From positions 186,001 to 250,000 of the forward strand of contig NZ_VMBP01000001.1 of the NCBI RefSeq assembly GCF_007559435.1: 64,000 nucleotides of DNA, written 5' to 3'. The position numbers and the translations under genes were made by a program. Below are positions 1 to 16,747 of the stretch, in pieces; within the stretch, counting starts at the first letter, position 1, and the number at the start of each line of letters is the position of its first letter. The stretch is from Ancylobacter moscoviensis (GTDB lineage Bacteria > Pseudomonadota > Alphaproteobacteria > Rhizobiales > Xanthobacteraceae). The notes under the pieces were generated by a model. It searched no databases. It was not told the origin of the DNA and saw only the letters and a list, made by a program, of their open reading frames with translations.

Positions 1-398
1 GGCACCACGCAGAGCAGCCTTCCGCCCGGCGCCAGCACGCGCCAGACCTCGCGCAGCACCTCCCCGGCGTCCGGCGTCATCTCCAGCAGGTGGACCGCGA
101 TGACGCGATCGATCATGCCGTCGCGCAGCGGCAGCTCGGTCTCGTCGACGAGGGCCGCCAGCGTCGGCGCGGCGGAAGGCCAGCGCGTCACCCCCTGCGC
201 ACCGGGCATGAAGGCGAGCGAGCGCTCGCACTCCTCGCGGAACATGCCGAGATAGGGCGTCGCATAGCCGATGCCGAGCAGCGACAGTCCGCGCACATTG
301 TCGAAGCGCGCGCGGACGGCGCGCCCGACCAGCCGGCGCGTCACCACACCGAGCGGCTGGGCATAGAAGCTGCGAAGGCCGACGACATCGGGATACAT
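1..398 (-). CDS. SAM-dependent methyltransferase, N-terminal part (runs off window)
   Basis: The first 132 residues are visible from an ATG at 398 and the frame is open to the left edge. A glycine-rich motif I (LGIGYATPYL) near residue 40 fits the SAM-binding loop of class I methyltransferases. Further along, a DGMIDRVIAVHLLE segment followed by LREVWRVLAPGGRLL matches the motif II/III and post-motif region of the Methyltransf_11 (UbiE-like) group. The substrate cannot be told from this part. It is transcribed away from the helicase gene, so the 399-694 interval should hold promoters for both. Confidence 0.8.
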   Translation of the reverse strand, partial: MYPDVVGLRSFYAQPLGVVTRRLVGRAVRARFDNVRGLSLLGIGYATPYLGMFREECERSLAFMPGAQGVTRWPSAAPTLAALVDETELPLRDGMIDRVIAVHLLEMTPDAGEVLREVWRVLAPGGRLLCVV

Positions 399-694
399 GG
401 CCCGATTATATAGCCGGGCCGGTGACGCCTTGAAATCACCACCCTTTTAGGCCACATAGGCAGGGCATACGGGCAAGCGTCCGTATCGGGGCCGCGTCGC
501 TCGATGTCCGCTTCGGCTGGGAGCCGGATCCTTTCAGGTCAAACTGACCGGAAATTCCGTCTCCATCTTGCAAGCCGCGGCAGTCTTCGGCCCCTCATCA
601 TCGGAAATCGCCGACGTCCCAGGCCACGCGGGGTGTCTCACCACCCCCGTGATTCGCGGTTCGTGCCCTTTTGTGCGCGCGGACGCAATCGCCC
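399..694. other. Divergent intergenic region between methyltransferase and helicase genes
   Basis: About 300 bases separate the divergent starts at 398 and 695. Short open frames run through it but none shows a recognisable protein. The length would allow a long 5' leader for the helicase gene, as is common for cold-inducible DEAD-box helicases, but I see no convincing cold-box or riboswitch fold by eye. Confidence 0.4.
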
Positions 695-2401
<1,707 letters not shown>

Positions 2402-2425
2402 GCGCCACGCCGTCATAACGACACG

Positions 2426-2452
2426 CGAAGCGGGACCATCGGTCCCGCTTCG
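2426..2452 (+). terminator. Perfect 12-bp hairpin downstream of the helicase gene
   Basis: Arms cgaagcgggacc and ggtcccgcttcg pair perfectly around a 3-nt loop, 24 nt after the helicase stop codon. There is no long T-run after it, so it may be a weak terminator or an mRNA-stabilising hairpin before infA. Confidence 0.65.
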
Positions 2453-2536
2453 TACATCTAAGCGAGACAAAAGCCTGCCGTCAGGGTATTTGCCTAGCGG
2501 CGAAGCCGGCAGCAGCCTGTACGAGGAGAGCCATTA

Positions 2537-2818
2537 ATGGCGAAAGAGGAACTGCTCGAGTTCGACGGCACCGTGACGGAAGTCCTGCCCGACGGCAACT
2601 TCCGCGTCGTGCTCGACAATGAACACGAGATACTCGCCTACGCGGCGGGCAAGATGAAGAAGAACCGCATCCGCACCATCGTCGGCGACCGCGTCGTCGT
2701 CGAGATGTCGCCCTACGACCTGGAGCGCGGACGCATCAACTTCCGTCACAAGACCGGCGGGCCGACCCCGCCCGTGGGCAGCGGCCAGCGCCGTCCGCCG
2801 CCGGGCCGTCGCCGCTGA
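2537..2818 (+). CDS. infA: Translation initiation factor IF-1 with C-terminal extension
   Basis: A 93-residue IF-1 that binds the 30S A site during initiation. The S1/OB-fold core ([20 protein letters not shown], then [34 protein letters not shown]) covers residues 1-70. The last ~20 residues ([20 protein letters not shown]) are an extension rich in Pro, Gly and Arg beyond the usual 72-residue protein. A GAGGAG ribosome binding site lies just before the ATG. It is probably an alphaproteobacterial infA paralogue; whether a canonical 72-residue copy exists elsewhere cannot be seen here. Confidence 0.93.
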   Translation: MAKEELLEFDGTVTEVLPDGNFRVVLDNEHEILAYAAGKMKKNRIRTIVGDRVVVEMSPYDLERGRINFRHKTGGPTPPVGSGQRRPPPGRRR

Positions 2819-2848
2819 TTCGTCCGCCGCCTGCCGGCCTGCACGCGC

Positions 2849-3577
2849 TCAGCGCGGCGGCCGCCGGCGTGGCGTGACACCGAGCACCTGCGCCAGCCCT
2901 TCCGGTCGCTCGGCCGGATCGCTCACATCCATATCGGCCGCCACATGCGCGATATGCGCGCGCATCAGCCGGGCGGCTTCCTCGGCGTCGCCACGGCCGA
3001 TGGCGTCGACGATGGCGCCATGCTCGTCCGGCGGGCAGGCGGCGCGCTCGCCGCGCGCATAGAGCAGGATGGAGAGCGAGCTCAGCGCCTGCAGTTCGGT
3101 GAGGAGCCGGACGAAGACGGGGTTGCCCGCCACTTCCGCCAGAACGACGTGGAACTCGCCGGTCAGCCGCACGAGGGCGGCACGGTCCTCGGCCACGCGG
3201 ACCTCGTTCTCCTGCGCGATGTGACGGTGCAACCGTTCGAGCCCGTGACGGTCGCAGCCACACGCCGCCGCGCTCGCCACTTCCGGCTCGACAACCGCGC
3301 GTGCCGCCAGCACATGCCGTGCCTCCGCCCGGCTGGGGGCGGCGACATAGGCGCCGCGATTGGGCCGCTGCTCGACGATGCCGTCCTGCGCCAGCCGCGC
3401 CAGAGCCTGACGCACCACCGTGCGGCTCACCCCGAACAATTCCCCGAGCCGATCCTCGGTCAGCTTTTCACCGGGCGGCAGACGCCGCTCGAAGATAGCT
3501 TCCAGTATGCGGCCACGGATACGCCGCTCCGACTGGCCGCGCGTCGTCTCGCCGGTGTGGATCGTCTGGACGTTCAT
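2849..3577 (-). CDS. GntR-family (FadR/FCD subgroup) transcriptional regulator
   Basis: A 242-residue repressor or activator. Residues ~15-80 form the GntR winged helix (LPPGEKLTEDRLGELFGVS, then RTVVRQALARLAQDGIVEQR). Residues ~90-225 are a helical FCD ligand-binding domain with His residues spaced as in metal-binding FCD proteins (FHVVLAEVAGN, RAHIAHVAADM). The effector is unknown. It lies 72 nt downstream of tenA on the same strand, so it may be co-transcribed with it and control a thiamine- or purine-related target. This is context only. Confidence 0.85.
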   Translation of the reverse strand: MNVQTIHTGETTRGQSERRIRGRILEAIFERRLPPGEKLTEDRLGELFGVSRTVVRQALARLAQDGIVEQRPNRGAYVAAPSRAEARHVLAARAVVEPEVASAAACGCDRHGLERLHRHIAQENEVRVAEDRAALVRLTGEFHVVLAEVAGNPVFVRLLTELQALSSLSILLYARGERAACPPDEHGAIVDAIGRGDAEEAARLMRAHIAHVAADMDVSDPAERPEGLAQVLGVTPRRRPPR

Positions 3578-3649
3578 ATGTCAGCCGGAAAAATGCCCCG
3601 GCCATTCATGCATGTTTCGGGCCGGCGCGCCTAGTCCAGGCACGGGCGC

Positions 3650-4339
3650 TTACACTGGCCAATCGGCCAGCCTCCAGGCGGAATCCCAGAACATCCATTC
3701 GAGCTGCGTCGCCCGGCGGTAGGCGACGTGCATGCGCGCCAGCACATCCGGAGAGGCGCCGCTCGCCGCTCGGTCGGTCGTGGCGATCACCGCCCGCACC
3801 GCCTCGTGGAACTCCTCGCCGGCATAGGTATCGATCCACGCATCATACGGATTGGGACGCGCGGCCCGGCCAAGGATATCGCGACCGATCTCGGCATAGA
3901 TCCAGAAGCAGGGCAGCAGGGCGGCCAGCACCACCGGATAGGGCTCGGCGTAGGCGGTGGCGATCAGGAAGTTCGAATAATGATGGCAGACCGGCGACAT
4001 CTCGGTCCGAGAGAACTCTTCCGGGCCGATGCCGAATGTCTCGAAGAAGTCGGCGTGCAGCGAGCGCTCGACCACGACGGCGACCTTGGCGGCTTCCGCG
4101 AACTGCACCAGCCCGTCCGGATCGTCGGCCTTGGCGGCGGCGATCGCAAGGCCTCGGCCGAAGGCGATGAGGTAATGCGCGTCCTGCACCATGTAGTGGC
4201 GGAAGCGTTCCAGCGAGAGCGTGCCGTCCGCCAGCGCGTCGTTGAACGGCATGGCGCGGATCGCCTCGTAGGTCGGCAGGTTGCGGCCCCAGGCATGCGC
4301 GCTGAAGGTCGAGGCGCTGAAGCTCGTGGCGTCACTCAT
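3650..4339 (-). CDS. tenA: TenA-family thiaminase II / aminopyrimidine aminohydrolase
   Basis: A 229-residue cytoplasmic enzyme that hydrolyses the aminopyrimidine moiety of degraded thiamine for salvage. The three catalytic residues of the family can be placed: Asp53 (YMVQDAHYL), Cys144 (ALLPCFWIYAEIG) and Glu214 (QLEWMFWDS). They correspond to Asp44, Cys135 and Glu205 of the Bacillus subtilis enzyme. The start ATG at 4339 gives a full-length protein. Only 78 nt separate it from atpC, and that gap is occupied by the atp terminator hairpin, leaving no room for a TPP riboswitch. Confidence 0.9.
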   Translation of the reverse strand: MSDATSFSASTFSAHAWGRNLPTYEAIRAMPFNDALADGTLSLERFRHYMVQDAHYLIAFGRGLAIAAAKADDPDGLVQFAEAAKVAVVVERSLHADFFETFGIGPEEFSRTEMSPVCHHYSNFLIATAYAEPYPVVLAALLPCFWIYAEIGRDILGRAARPNPYDAWIDTYAGEEFHEAVRAVIATTDRAASGASPDVLARMHVAYRRATQLEWMFWDSAWRLADWPV

Positions 4340-4360
4340 TCGCGTCTCCTGCGAAAATGA

Positions 4361-4384
4361 AAAGGGCCGCTGTAGCAGCGGCCC
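4361..4384 (-). terminator. Rho-independent terminator of the atp operon
   Basis: On the minus strand, a 9-bp perfect stem (gggccgctg/cagcggccc) with a 3-nt loop is followed by TTTTCATTTTC. It lies 34 nt after the atpC stop codon, between atpC and tenA, both on the minus strand. Confidence 0.88.
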
Positions 4385-4417
4385 GAATCACAAGCATCTT
4401 ATGGTCCGCAACGAGGC

Positions 4418-4834
4418 TCAGTGCGCGCCGCGCGCATCGGCCTCGATGGCGGCCGCGGACGACTTGAGCTGCTCGAGGAACAGCAGGCGGCGGGCGCGGG
4501 TGGCCTCGTCGCGGGCGTCCTCGACGTCTTCCTCGGCGTCCTTGATCATCTGCGCCAGCTTCTCCGGCCGGAATTCGGCCAGCGGAATGGCGGTCTCGGC
4601 GAGCACCGTCAGGCCCTGCGGATTGGCCTCCGCAAAGCCGCCGCGCACGAAGAGCTTGCGCGGCGCGCCCTCGCCCTTGATGGTCAGGACGCCCGGCTGC
4701 AACGTCGACACGAAGGGCGAATGGCCGGCGAGGATACCGAACTCGCCCTCGGTGCCCGGCACGATGACTTCCGTCACCTGGCCCGAATAGACCAGACGCT
4801 CGGGCGAGACGAGTTCGAACGGGAAGGTGGCCAT
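4418..4834 (-). CDS. atpC: F1 ATP synthase epsilon subunit
   Basis: A 138-residue subunit of the F1 central stalk that couples rotation and inhibits ATP hydrolysis. The N-terminal beta-sandwich begins FPFELVSPERLVYSGQVTEV and contains PGTEGEFGILAGHSPFVS, the family signature. The C-terminal helical hairpin (LEQLKSSAAAIEADA) is present. It is the last gene of the atpHAGDC operon, 68 nt after atpD and just before a strong terminator. Confidence 0.96.
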   Translation of the reverse strand: MATFPFELVSPERLVYSGQVTEVIVPGTEGEFGILAGHSPFVSTLQPGVLTIKGEGAPRKLFVRGGFAEANPQGLTVLAETAIPLAEFRPEKLAQMIKDAEEDVEDARDEATRARRLLFLEQLKSSAAAIEADARGAH

Positions 4835-4902
4835 GTGTCCTCCAGGGGATGCGTCAGCTCAGTGATCGACGCCCCGTGCCGTCACCGGCCGGGGCGCGCG
4901 GA

Positions 4903-7246
<2,344 letters not shown>

Positions 7247-7284
7247 CTACCCTTGGCTCCCGTCCCCTCGTACCACCCGACCGA

Positions 7285-9368
<2,084 letters not shown>

Positions 9369-9711
9369 TGTGCCTCTCTCGGGGCTTGTCCGGAGCGATG
9401 CCCGCCGCGGCGGGGCCGGCTTCCGGACTGGAAGGGTTCAAACTCAAGGCGGAGCGGGAGTTTCCCTCACCCGCCCTTGAGATCGGCGGTTCCCTAACAC
9501 GGCTCCGGGCGTGCTGCAACACGAGGACGTGAGGGATGTAGGGGGTCAAATGACGTAGCGGCCTCGCAGCGGCCGACAACGCCGGGACTCACGGCAAATC
9601 AAGGCTTTTGCCGACCTGCGGCGCATTGCTGCACCAACTGGGGACACCGTGCCCGGCGAGGGTTTTCCACCCCTGCGCGGGGATGTCGCGCATTTCCGGA
9701 GGGAGCGACGC
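9369..9711. other. Intergenic region upstream of the atp operon
   Basis: This 343-nt interval separates ccmB from atpH, both on the minus strand, and should contain the atp promoter. A TTGACC hexamer on the minus strand (about 9549-9544) is a possible -35, but I see no clear -10. Several short GC inverted repeats occur. No gene is supported. Confidence 0.4.
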
Positions 9712-10422
9712 TCAGTCGCGCGTCACCCGCAGCGCCGCCGCCGCCGCGATCGGCCCCAGCACCAGCGCGGCGAGAGACAGACCGACCAGAACGCGGAACG
9801 GCGTGCCGAACGGCACCGTGCCACCGATCGCCGCGCCGGTCGCCGCCACGGCGAAGATCAGCACCGGAATGGTGAGCGGCATCACCAGCACGGCCACCAG
9901 CAGGCCGCCGCGCCGGAAGGCGCTCGCAAAGGCCGCGCCGATGAGGCCGAGGAAGGTGATCGCCGGGGTGCCGACCAGCAGCGTCAGGGTCAGCGCGCCG
10001 ATCGACGCCGGCTCCAGATTGAGCAGCAGCGAGAACACCGGCGCGGCGATCACCAGCGGCAGGCCGGTGGCGATCCAGTGCGCCAGCCCCTTGGCGGCGG
10101 CGATCAGTTCCATGGGAAGCGCCAGCATCGACATGACATCGAGCGAGCCGTCCTCGGCATCGGCGGCGAACAGCCGGTCGAGGCCGATCAGCGAGGCGAG
10201 CAGCGCCCCGATCCAGAGGATCGCCGGCCCGATCCGCGCCAGCAGCGCGAGATCGGGGCCGATGGCGAAGGGGGTGATGACGACCACCGCGAGGAAGAAC
10301 ACCACGCCGAGCCCCGCCCCGCCGCCGGCGCGCATGGCGAGCCGCAGATCGCGCCGCAAAAGGGCGAGGAAGGCCCCGCCCATGCCGCCTCGTTGCTTCC
10401 CGCCGCCGTCGCTCCGACTCAT
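9712..10422 (-). CDS. ccmB: Cytochrome c biogenesis haem exporter, membrane subunit CcmB
   Basis: A 236-residue inner-membrane protein with about six hydrophobic segments (for example GVVFFLAVVVITPFAIG, GALLASLIGLDRLFAADAED). DGSLD following the LFAADAED loop is typical of CcmB. With CcmA it forms the ABC part of the CcmABCD haem-handling complex in cytochrome c maturation. The start ATG at 10422 overlaps the ccmA stop (ATGA); a later Met (10383) is an alternative. ccmC is not found downstream. Confidence 0.92.
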   Translation of the reverse strand: MSRSDGGGKQRGGMGGAFLALLRRDLRLAMRAGGGAGLGVVFFLAVVVITPFAIGPDLALLARIGPAILWIGALLASLIGLDRLFAADAEDGSLDVMSMLALPMELIAAAKGLAHWIATGLPLVIAAPVFSLLLNLEPASIGALTLTLLVGTPAITFLGLIGAAFASAFRRGGLLVAVLVMPLTIPVLIFAVAATGAAIGGTVPFGTPFRVLVGLSLAALVLGPIAAAAALRVTRD

Positions 10423-11045
10423 GCCGCCACCGGCCGCGCAGGGCGCCACGCGTCGAGGTCGAGCGCCTGCGAGGGGCCGAAATCGAGCGGGGCATGGGTC
10501 GCCGCGACGATGAGCCCGCCCTTTTCAACATGCGCGCGCGCGAGCGCGCCGAAGCGGGCCTGGGCGGACACGTCGAGCGCCGTCGTCGGCTCGTCCAGCA
10601 GCCAGAGCGGGCGCGCGCTCACCAGAAGGCGCGCCAGCGCCAGCCGGCGCTTCTGCCCGGCGGAAAGCACCGCGACCGGCAGGCGGCCGAGACCGCCGAG
10701 CCCCACCGCCTCCAGCGCCTCGTCCACGGCAAAAGCCGGACGGCCGAGCATGGCGCGCCAGAAGGCAAGGCTTTCCTCGGCGCTCAGCGCCGCCTTGTGG
10801 GCGTCGAGATGGCCGAGATAATGCACCTCCTCGGCAAAATCCTCCGGCTCCGGCGCGCCCTCGAGGCGAACCTTCCCGGCGGACGGCGCGGCGAGCCCCG
10901 CCAAAAGTCTTAGAAGCGAGGATTTGCCCGTGCCGTTCGGCCCGGTGACGATCAACGCGCGGCCCGCCTCGAGCGTGAAATCGAGGCGTTCGAACAGCTG
11001 GCGCGCGCCGCGCCGGCAGGCGAGCCCTTCAGCCACCAGCCGCAT
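10419..11045 (-). CDS. ccmA: Cytochrome c biogenesis ABC ATPase CcmA
   Basis: A 208-residue ATPase. Walker A is GPNGTGKSS, the ABC signature is LSAGQKRRLALARLL, and Walker B is LWLLDEPTTALD. The ATG at 11045 gives the family length; longer in-frame starts upstream add about 64 residues with no homology and would run into the acnA promoter region. It releases CcmE-haem in the cytochrome c maturation pathway. Confidence 0.94.
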   Translation of the reverse strand: MRLVAEGLACRRGARQLFERLDFTLEAGRALIVTGPNGTGKSSLLRLLAGLAAPSAGKVRLEGAPEPEDFAEEVHYLGHLDAHKAALSAEESLAFWRAMLGRPAFAVDEALEAVGLGGLGRLPVAVLSAGQKRRLALARLLVSARPLWLLDEPTTALDVSAQARFGALARAHVEKGGLIVAATHAPLDFGPSQALDLDAWRPARPVAA

Positions 11046-11261
11046 CGATGGTCTCCCTTCCCTTACCGGAGCCATCGCGTTGCACAATTTTTCGATGCAT
11101 CGCGTGAGGCCACTAGGATCGGTGTTTGAAATGGCTCTATATAGAAATCCGAACGATGCGTCCTCGCCTCGGCGCAAGGCCGCGCGAGCTATAGCCCGCA
11201 AGGCCCTCTCCCTCCAAGGCCCACGCATCGGCGCCACATCGTTAGCGGGGATCAGTCAGCC
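11046..11261. promoter_or_regulatory. Divergent promoter region ccmA / acnA
   Basis: The 216-nt gap between the divergent ccmA (minus) and acnA (plus) genes contains a TATATA at 11138-11143 in an AT-richer patch, and a repeated catcgcg (about 11074 and 11097). Neither gives a convincing full promoter by eye. Confidence 0.4.
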
Positions 11262-13946
<2,685 letters not shown>

Positions 13947-13956
13947 CGCCATCAAG

Positions 13957-13991
13957 GGCCGGCGCGGGGACATCCCCTCGCCGGCCTTTTT
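13957..13991 (+). terminator. Rho-independent terminator after acnA
   Basis: Arms ggccggcg-c-gggg and cccc-t-cgccggcc pair around an acat loop, and TTTTT follows directly. It starts 10 nt after the acnA stop. Confidence 0.92.
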
Positions 13992-14271
13992 CCATCCTCT
14001 GCCGGCTTTCGGCGGCCGCGGCGGGCATCGCCCGCAGCACGCGGGGAATCACCTTTCCGTGCGCCGCGACACCCGAATGTGACTGGTCCCGGCAGGCGCG
14101 CCGTCCTATTGCCTAGGGCGGTCCCGGTCGGGTCCAACCCGATCGGCGGCGTTCCCGCGCCATGTGACGAGGTTGTCGCCGTCGGATGCCGGAAGCGCCG
14201 ACCAGGGCCGGTCAAACCGCTCCGTTTGAGCTCCTGCCAGCCGAGCTCGTGCCAGGGACGACCCGCTCGAC
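13992..14271. other. Intergenic region acnA to DUF1223 gene
   Basis: After the acnA terminator about 280 nt remain before the next start codon. I see no gene or RNA in it; it should carry the promoter of the DUF1223 gene. Confidence 0.4.
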
Positions 14272-15099
14272 ATGTCCGTTCACGCCGCAGCCTCCACCTT
14301 CCGCCTTCCCGATCTCATCGACCCTTCCTGTCGGGACCGGGCTACGCGGATCGGCCTCGTGCGGCTCGTGCAACTGCTTGTGCCCGTGCTGGTGCTGACG
14401 ATGCCGGGGACCGGCCGCGCCGAGGAGGCGCCGCCCAAGCCGGTGACCGCACCGAAGGCGATCATCGAGCTTTTCACCAGCCAGGGCTGCTCGGCCTGCC
14501 CGCCGGCCGACAAGCTGCTCGGCGAGATGGCGGAGCGCCCGGACGTGATCGCCCTCACGCTGGCGGTGGATTACTGGGACTATCTCGGCTGGAAGGACAC
14601 GCTGGCCAAGCACGGCCATTCGCAGCGCCAGAAGGCCTATGCGCGCGTGCGCGGCGACGGCAAGATGTTCACCCCGCAGGCGGTGGTGAACGGCCGGGTC
14701 ATGGCCATCGGCTCGGACCGCGCCACGCTGGAGCGCACGCTTTCCGCCATCGCCCGGCCGGCCGTGCCGGTCACGGTCGAACATGAGGGCGAACGGCTCA
14801 AGGTGAAGGTCGGCGCCGCCCCGGGCTCCGAAGCGGGCGAGGTTTGGCTGTGCCCCGTCGCCAGCAGCATGAAGGTGGAGATCGGCCGCGGCGAGAACGA
14901 AGGCAGCACCATGACCTACCACAATGTGGTGCGTGGCTGGGTCAAGCTGGGCGACTGGAACGGTAGCGAGGCGAGCTTCGACGCAACGTTGCGCCGGCTG
15001 CCGGGCGACCCCACCGACGCGGTGGTGGTGTTCATCCAGTCCGGCTCCTCGGCCGAGCCCGGCGCCATACTCGGCGCCAGCTTCCAGCCCCTGCCCTGA
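14272..15099 (+). CDS. DUF1223 family secreted thioredoxin-like protein
   Basis: A 275-residue protein of the DUF1223 family. A hydrophobic segment around residues 28-48 (LVQLLVPVLVLTMPGTGRAEE) looks like a signal peptide with an AxA-like cleavage region, preceded by an unusually long N-terminus. Then comes AIIELFTSQGCSACPPADKLL with a CxxC pair, as in thioredoxin-fold proteins of this family. Other family landmarks are DYWDYLGWKD and MFTPQAVVNGR. The family is often found next to acnA in Rhizobiales. The function is unknown; a redox role in the periplasm is likely. Confidence 0.85.
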   Translation: MSVHAAASTFRLPDLIDPSCRDRATRIGLVRLVQLLVPVLVLTMPGTGRAEEAPPKPVTAPKAIIELFTSQGCSACPPADKLLGEMAERPDVIALTLAVDYWDYLGWKDTLAKHGHSQRQKAYARVRGDGKMFTPQAVVNGRVMAIGSDRATLERTLSAIARPAVPVTVEHEGERLKVKVGAAPGSEAGEVWLCPVASSMKVEIGRGENEGSTMTYHNVVRGWVKLGDWNGSEASFDATLRRLPGDPTDAVVVFIQSGSSAEPGAILGASFQPLP

Positions 15100-15471
15100 T
15101 AGAAGCCTTCCCCGCCTGAAAAGAAAAAGGGCCGGCAACGTAGCCGGCCCAAAGGGCAATTCGGGGATTGAACCTAGAACATAACGTCAGGCCGGCCCAC
15201 GAACGCCGCGGGGGGCTGGGGGGCTGGGAAACCGATGCGCCACGCGAACCGGCCCAACGCTATGGTGGAGAGATTGGAAGCCCCGCAAGGCATGGCAATG
15301 GTTGAATTCGGGCGGCTGTGTGTTTTTGGTTAACGAGCCCGTGAACAACCCCGCCCCTGGCGCGAGAAAGGCGCTTGAAGCCGTCGGCCGGCCGGTGGAT
15401 CATGACGGACGGATGACGCGACCGAGTCGGCGAGCCGGGCACAGCCCGGCCGTCCAAGCCGGAGGAACCGC
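15100..15471. other. 372-nt intergenic region with hairpins and a G-rich tract
   Basis: This stretch holds an 8-bp hairpin (15129-15150) whose T-run lies on the minus strand, a G-rich tract (15210-15228, runs of 6, 6 and 3 G) and a 7-bp hairpin (15434-15450) just before the DUF2794 gene. No protein gene is convincing. Confidence 0.5.
15129..15150 (-). terminator. Terminator-like hairpin, minus-strand polarity
   Basis: gggccggc and gccggccc pair perfectly around a 6-nt loop. On the minus strand it is followed by TTTTTCTTTTC; on the plus strand there is no T-run. No minus-strand gene is known upstream, so it may be the end of a small RNA, or it may act as a bidirectional stop for the DUF1223 gene. 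Confidence 0.5.
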
Positions 15472-15813
15472 GTGGCGGAAATCGACCCCATAGTCTTGCC
15501 GGTCGGCGGGCGTACCGATCTCGTCACCTTCGACCGGCGTGAGCTCGATCGCATCCTCGACCTCTACGGACGCATGGTGGCGCTGGGCGAATGGCGCGAC
15601 TACGCCATTGATTTCACCAGGGACAAGGCGATCTTCTCCATCTTCCGGCGGTCGGCCGAGGTGCCGATCTACCGCATCGAGAAGGATCCGCGCCTTGCCC
15701 GCCGCCAGGGCGCCTACACGGTCGTGTCGCAGACCGGCCTCATCCTCAAGCGCGGCCACGAGCTTCACCGGGTCATCGCGGTGCTGGAAAAGCCGCTCCG
15801 CGCCGTCAACTGA
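15472..15813 (+). CDS. DUF2794 family protein
   Basis: A 113-residue protein of unknown function of the alphaproteobacterial DUF2794 family. Landmarks are FDRRELDRILDLYGRMVALGEWRDY and AIFSIFRRSAEVPIYRIEKDP. There is no signal peptide or membrane segment. The start is GTG 15472 after a GGAGG site. It lies 24 nt before the N-carbamoylputrescine amidase gene and may share its transcript. Confidence 0.85.
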   Translation: MAEIDPIVLPVGGRTDLVTFDRRELDRILDLYGRMVALGEWRDYAIDFTRDKAIFSIFRRSAEVPIYRIEKDPRLARRQGAYTVVSQTGLILKRGHELHRVIAVLEKPLRAVN

Positions 15814-15837
15814 CCGATTTCTGTACCGGAGACGAGA

Positions 15838-16728
15838 ATGCGCAGCCTGACCGTTGCCGCCACCCAGATGCGGTGCGACTGGGACATTGCGGGCAACATC
15901 GCCCGCGCCGAGGCGCTGGTGCGCGAGGCCGCCGGGCGCGGCGCAAAGCTGATCCTGCTGCAGGAATTGTTCGAGACCCCCTATTTCTGCCAGGACCAGC
16001 TCTACGAATTCCTCGAGCTCGCCTCCCCCTTCGAGGGCAACCGGCTGATCGGCCATTTCGCGGCCCTCGCGCGCGAACTCGGCGTGGTGCTGCCCATCAG
16101 TTTCTTCGAGCGCGCCGGGCAGGCCGCCTTCAACTCCATCGCCGTGATCGACGCCGACGGTTCCATCCTCGGCCTCTACCGCAAAAGCCACATCCCGGAC
16201 GGACCGGGCTACACGGAGAAATTCTACTTCTCGCCGGGCGACACCGGCTTCCGCGTGTGGGACACCGCGGTCGGGCGCATCGGCGTCGGCATCTGCTGGG
16301 ACCAGTGGTTCCCCGAATGCGCGCGCTCGATGGCCCTGCTTGGCGCCGAGGTGCTACTCTATCCGACCGCCATCGGCTCCGAGCCGCACGATACGAGCCT
16401 CGATTCCTCCGGCCACTGGCAGCGGGTGATGCAGGGTCATGCGGGGGCGAACCTCATGCCGCTCATCGCCTCCAACCGCATCGGCACCGAAGAGGGCCGC
16501 AGCGGCACCTCCATCACCTTCTACGGTTCCTCCTTCATCGCCGGCCCCACCGGCGAGAAGGTCGCGGAAGCCGGCCGCACCGAGGAGACGGTGCTCACCG
16601 CTACCTTCGATCTCGACGGCATCGCCCGCCAGCGCCAGAGCTGGGGTGTGTTCCGCGATCGCCGCCCGGAACTCTACGCGCCGCTTCTGTCGCTGGACGG
16701 ACGCGCGCCCACGCGCCCGATCGGCTGA
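15838..16728 (+). CDS. aguB: N-carbamoylputrescine amidase
   Basis: A 296-residue nitrilase-superfamily enzyme that hydrolyses N-carbamoylputrescine to putrescine, CO2 and ammonia. The catalytic triad can be placed as Glu43 (LQELFETPYF), Lys116 (GLYRKSHIPDGPGY) and Cys153 (GVGICWDQWFPE). The following agmatine deiminase gene makes the substrate, so the two form a pathway pair for putrescine synthesis from agmatine. Confidence 0.94.
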   Translation: MRSLTVAATQMRCDWDIAGNIARAEALVREAAGRGAKLILLQELFETPYFCQDQLYEFLELASPFEGNRLIGHFAALARELGVVLPISFFERAGQAAFNSIAVIDADGSILGLYRKSHIPDGPGYTEKFYFSPGDTGFRVWDTAVGRIGVGICWDQWFPECARSMALLGAEVLLYPTAIGSEPHDTSLDSSGHWQRVMQGHAGANLMPLIASNRIGTEEGRSGTSITFYGSSFIAGPTGEKVAEAGRTEETVLTATFDLDGIARQRQSWGVFRDRRPELYAPLLSLDGRAPTRPIG

Positions 16729-16747
16729 GCAGGAGGTAGCTGCCATC

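Noticed and set aside
4340-4417. TPP riboswitch upstream of tenA
   Set aside because: The gap is only 78 nt and is filled by the atp terminator; no thi-box (CUGAGA) motif is seen.
15150-15260. tRNA-like gene on the minus strand (ggttcaatcccc resembles a T-loop)
   Set aside because: No matching acceptor stem, anticodon arm or CCA end can be made.
15260-15457. A 65-codon minus-strand frame in the DUF1223-DUF2794 gap
   Set aside because: No ribosome binding site or family features; composition fits non-coding GC-rich DNA.
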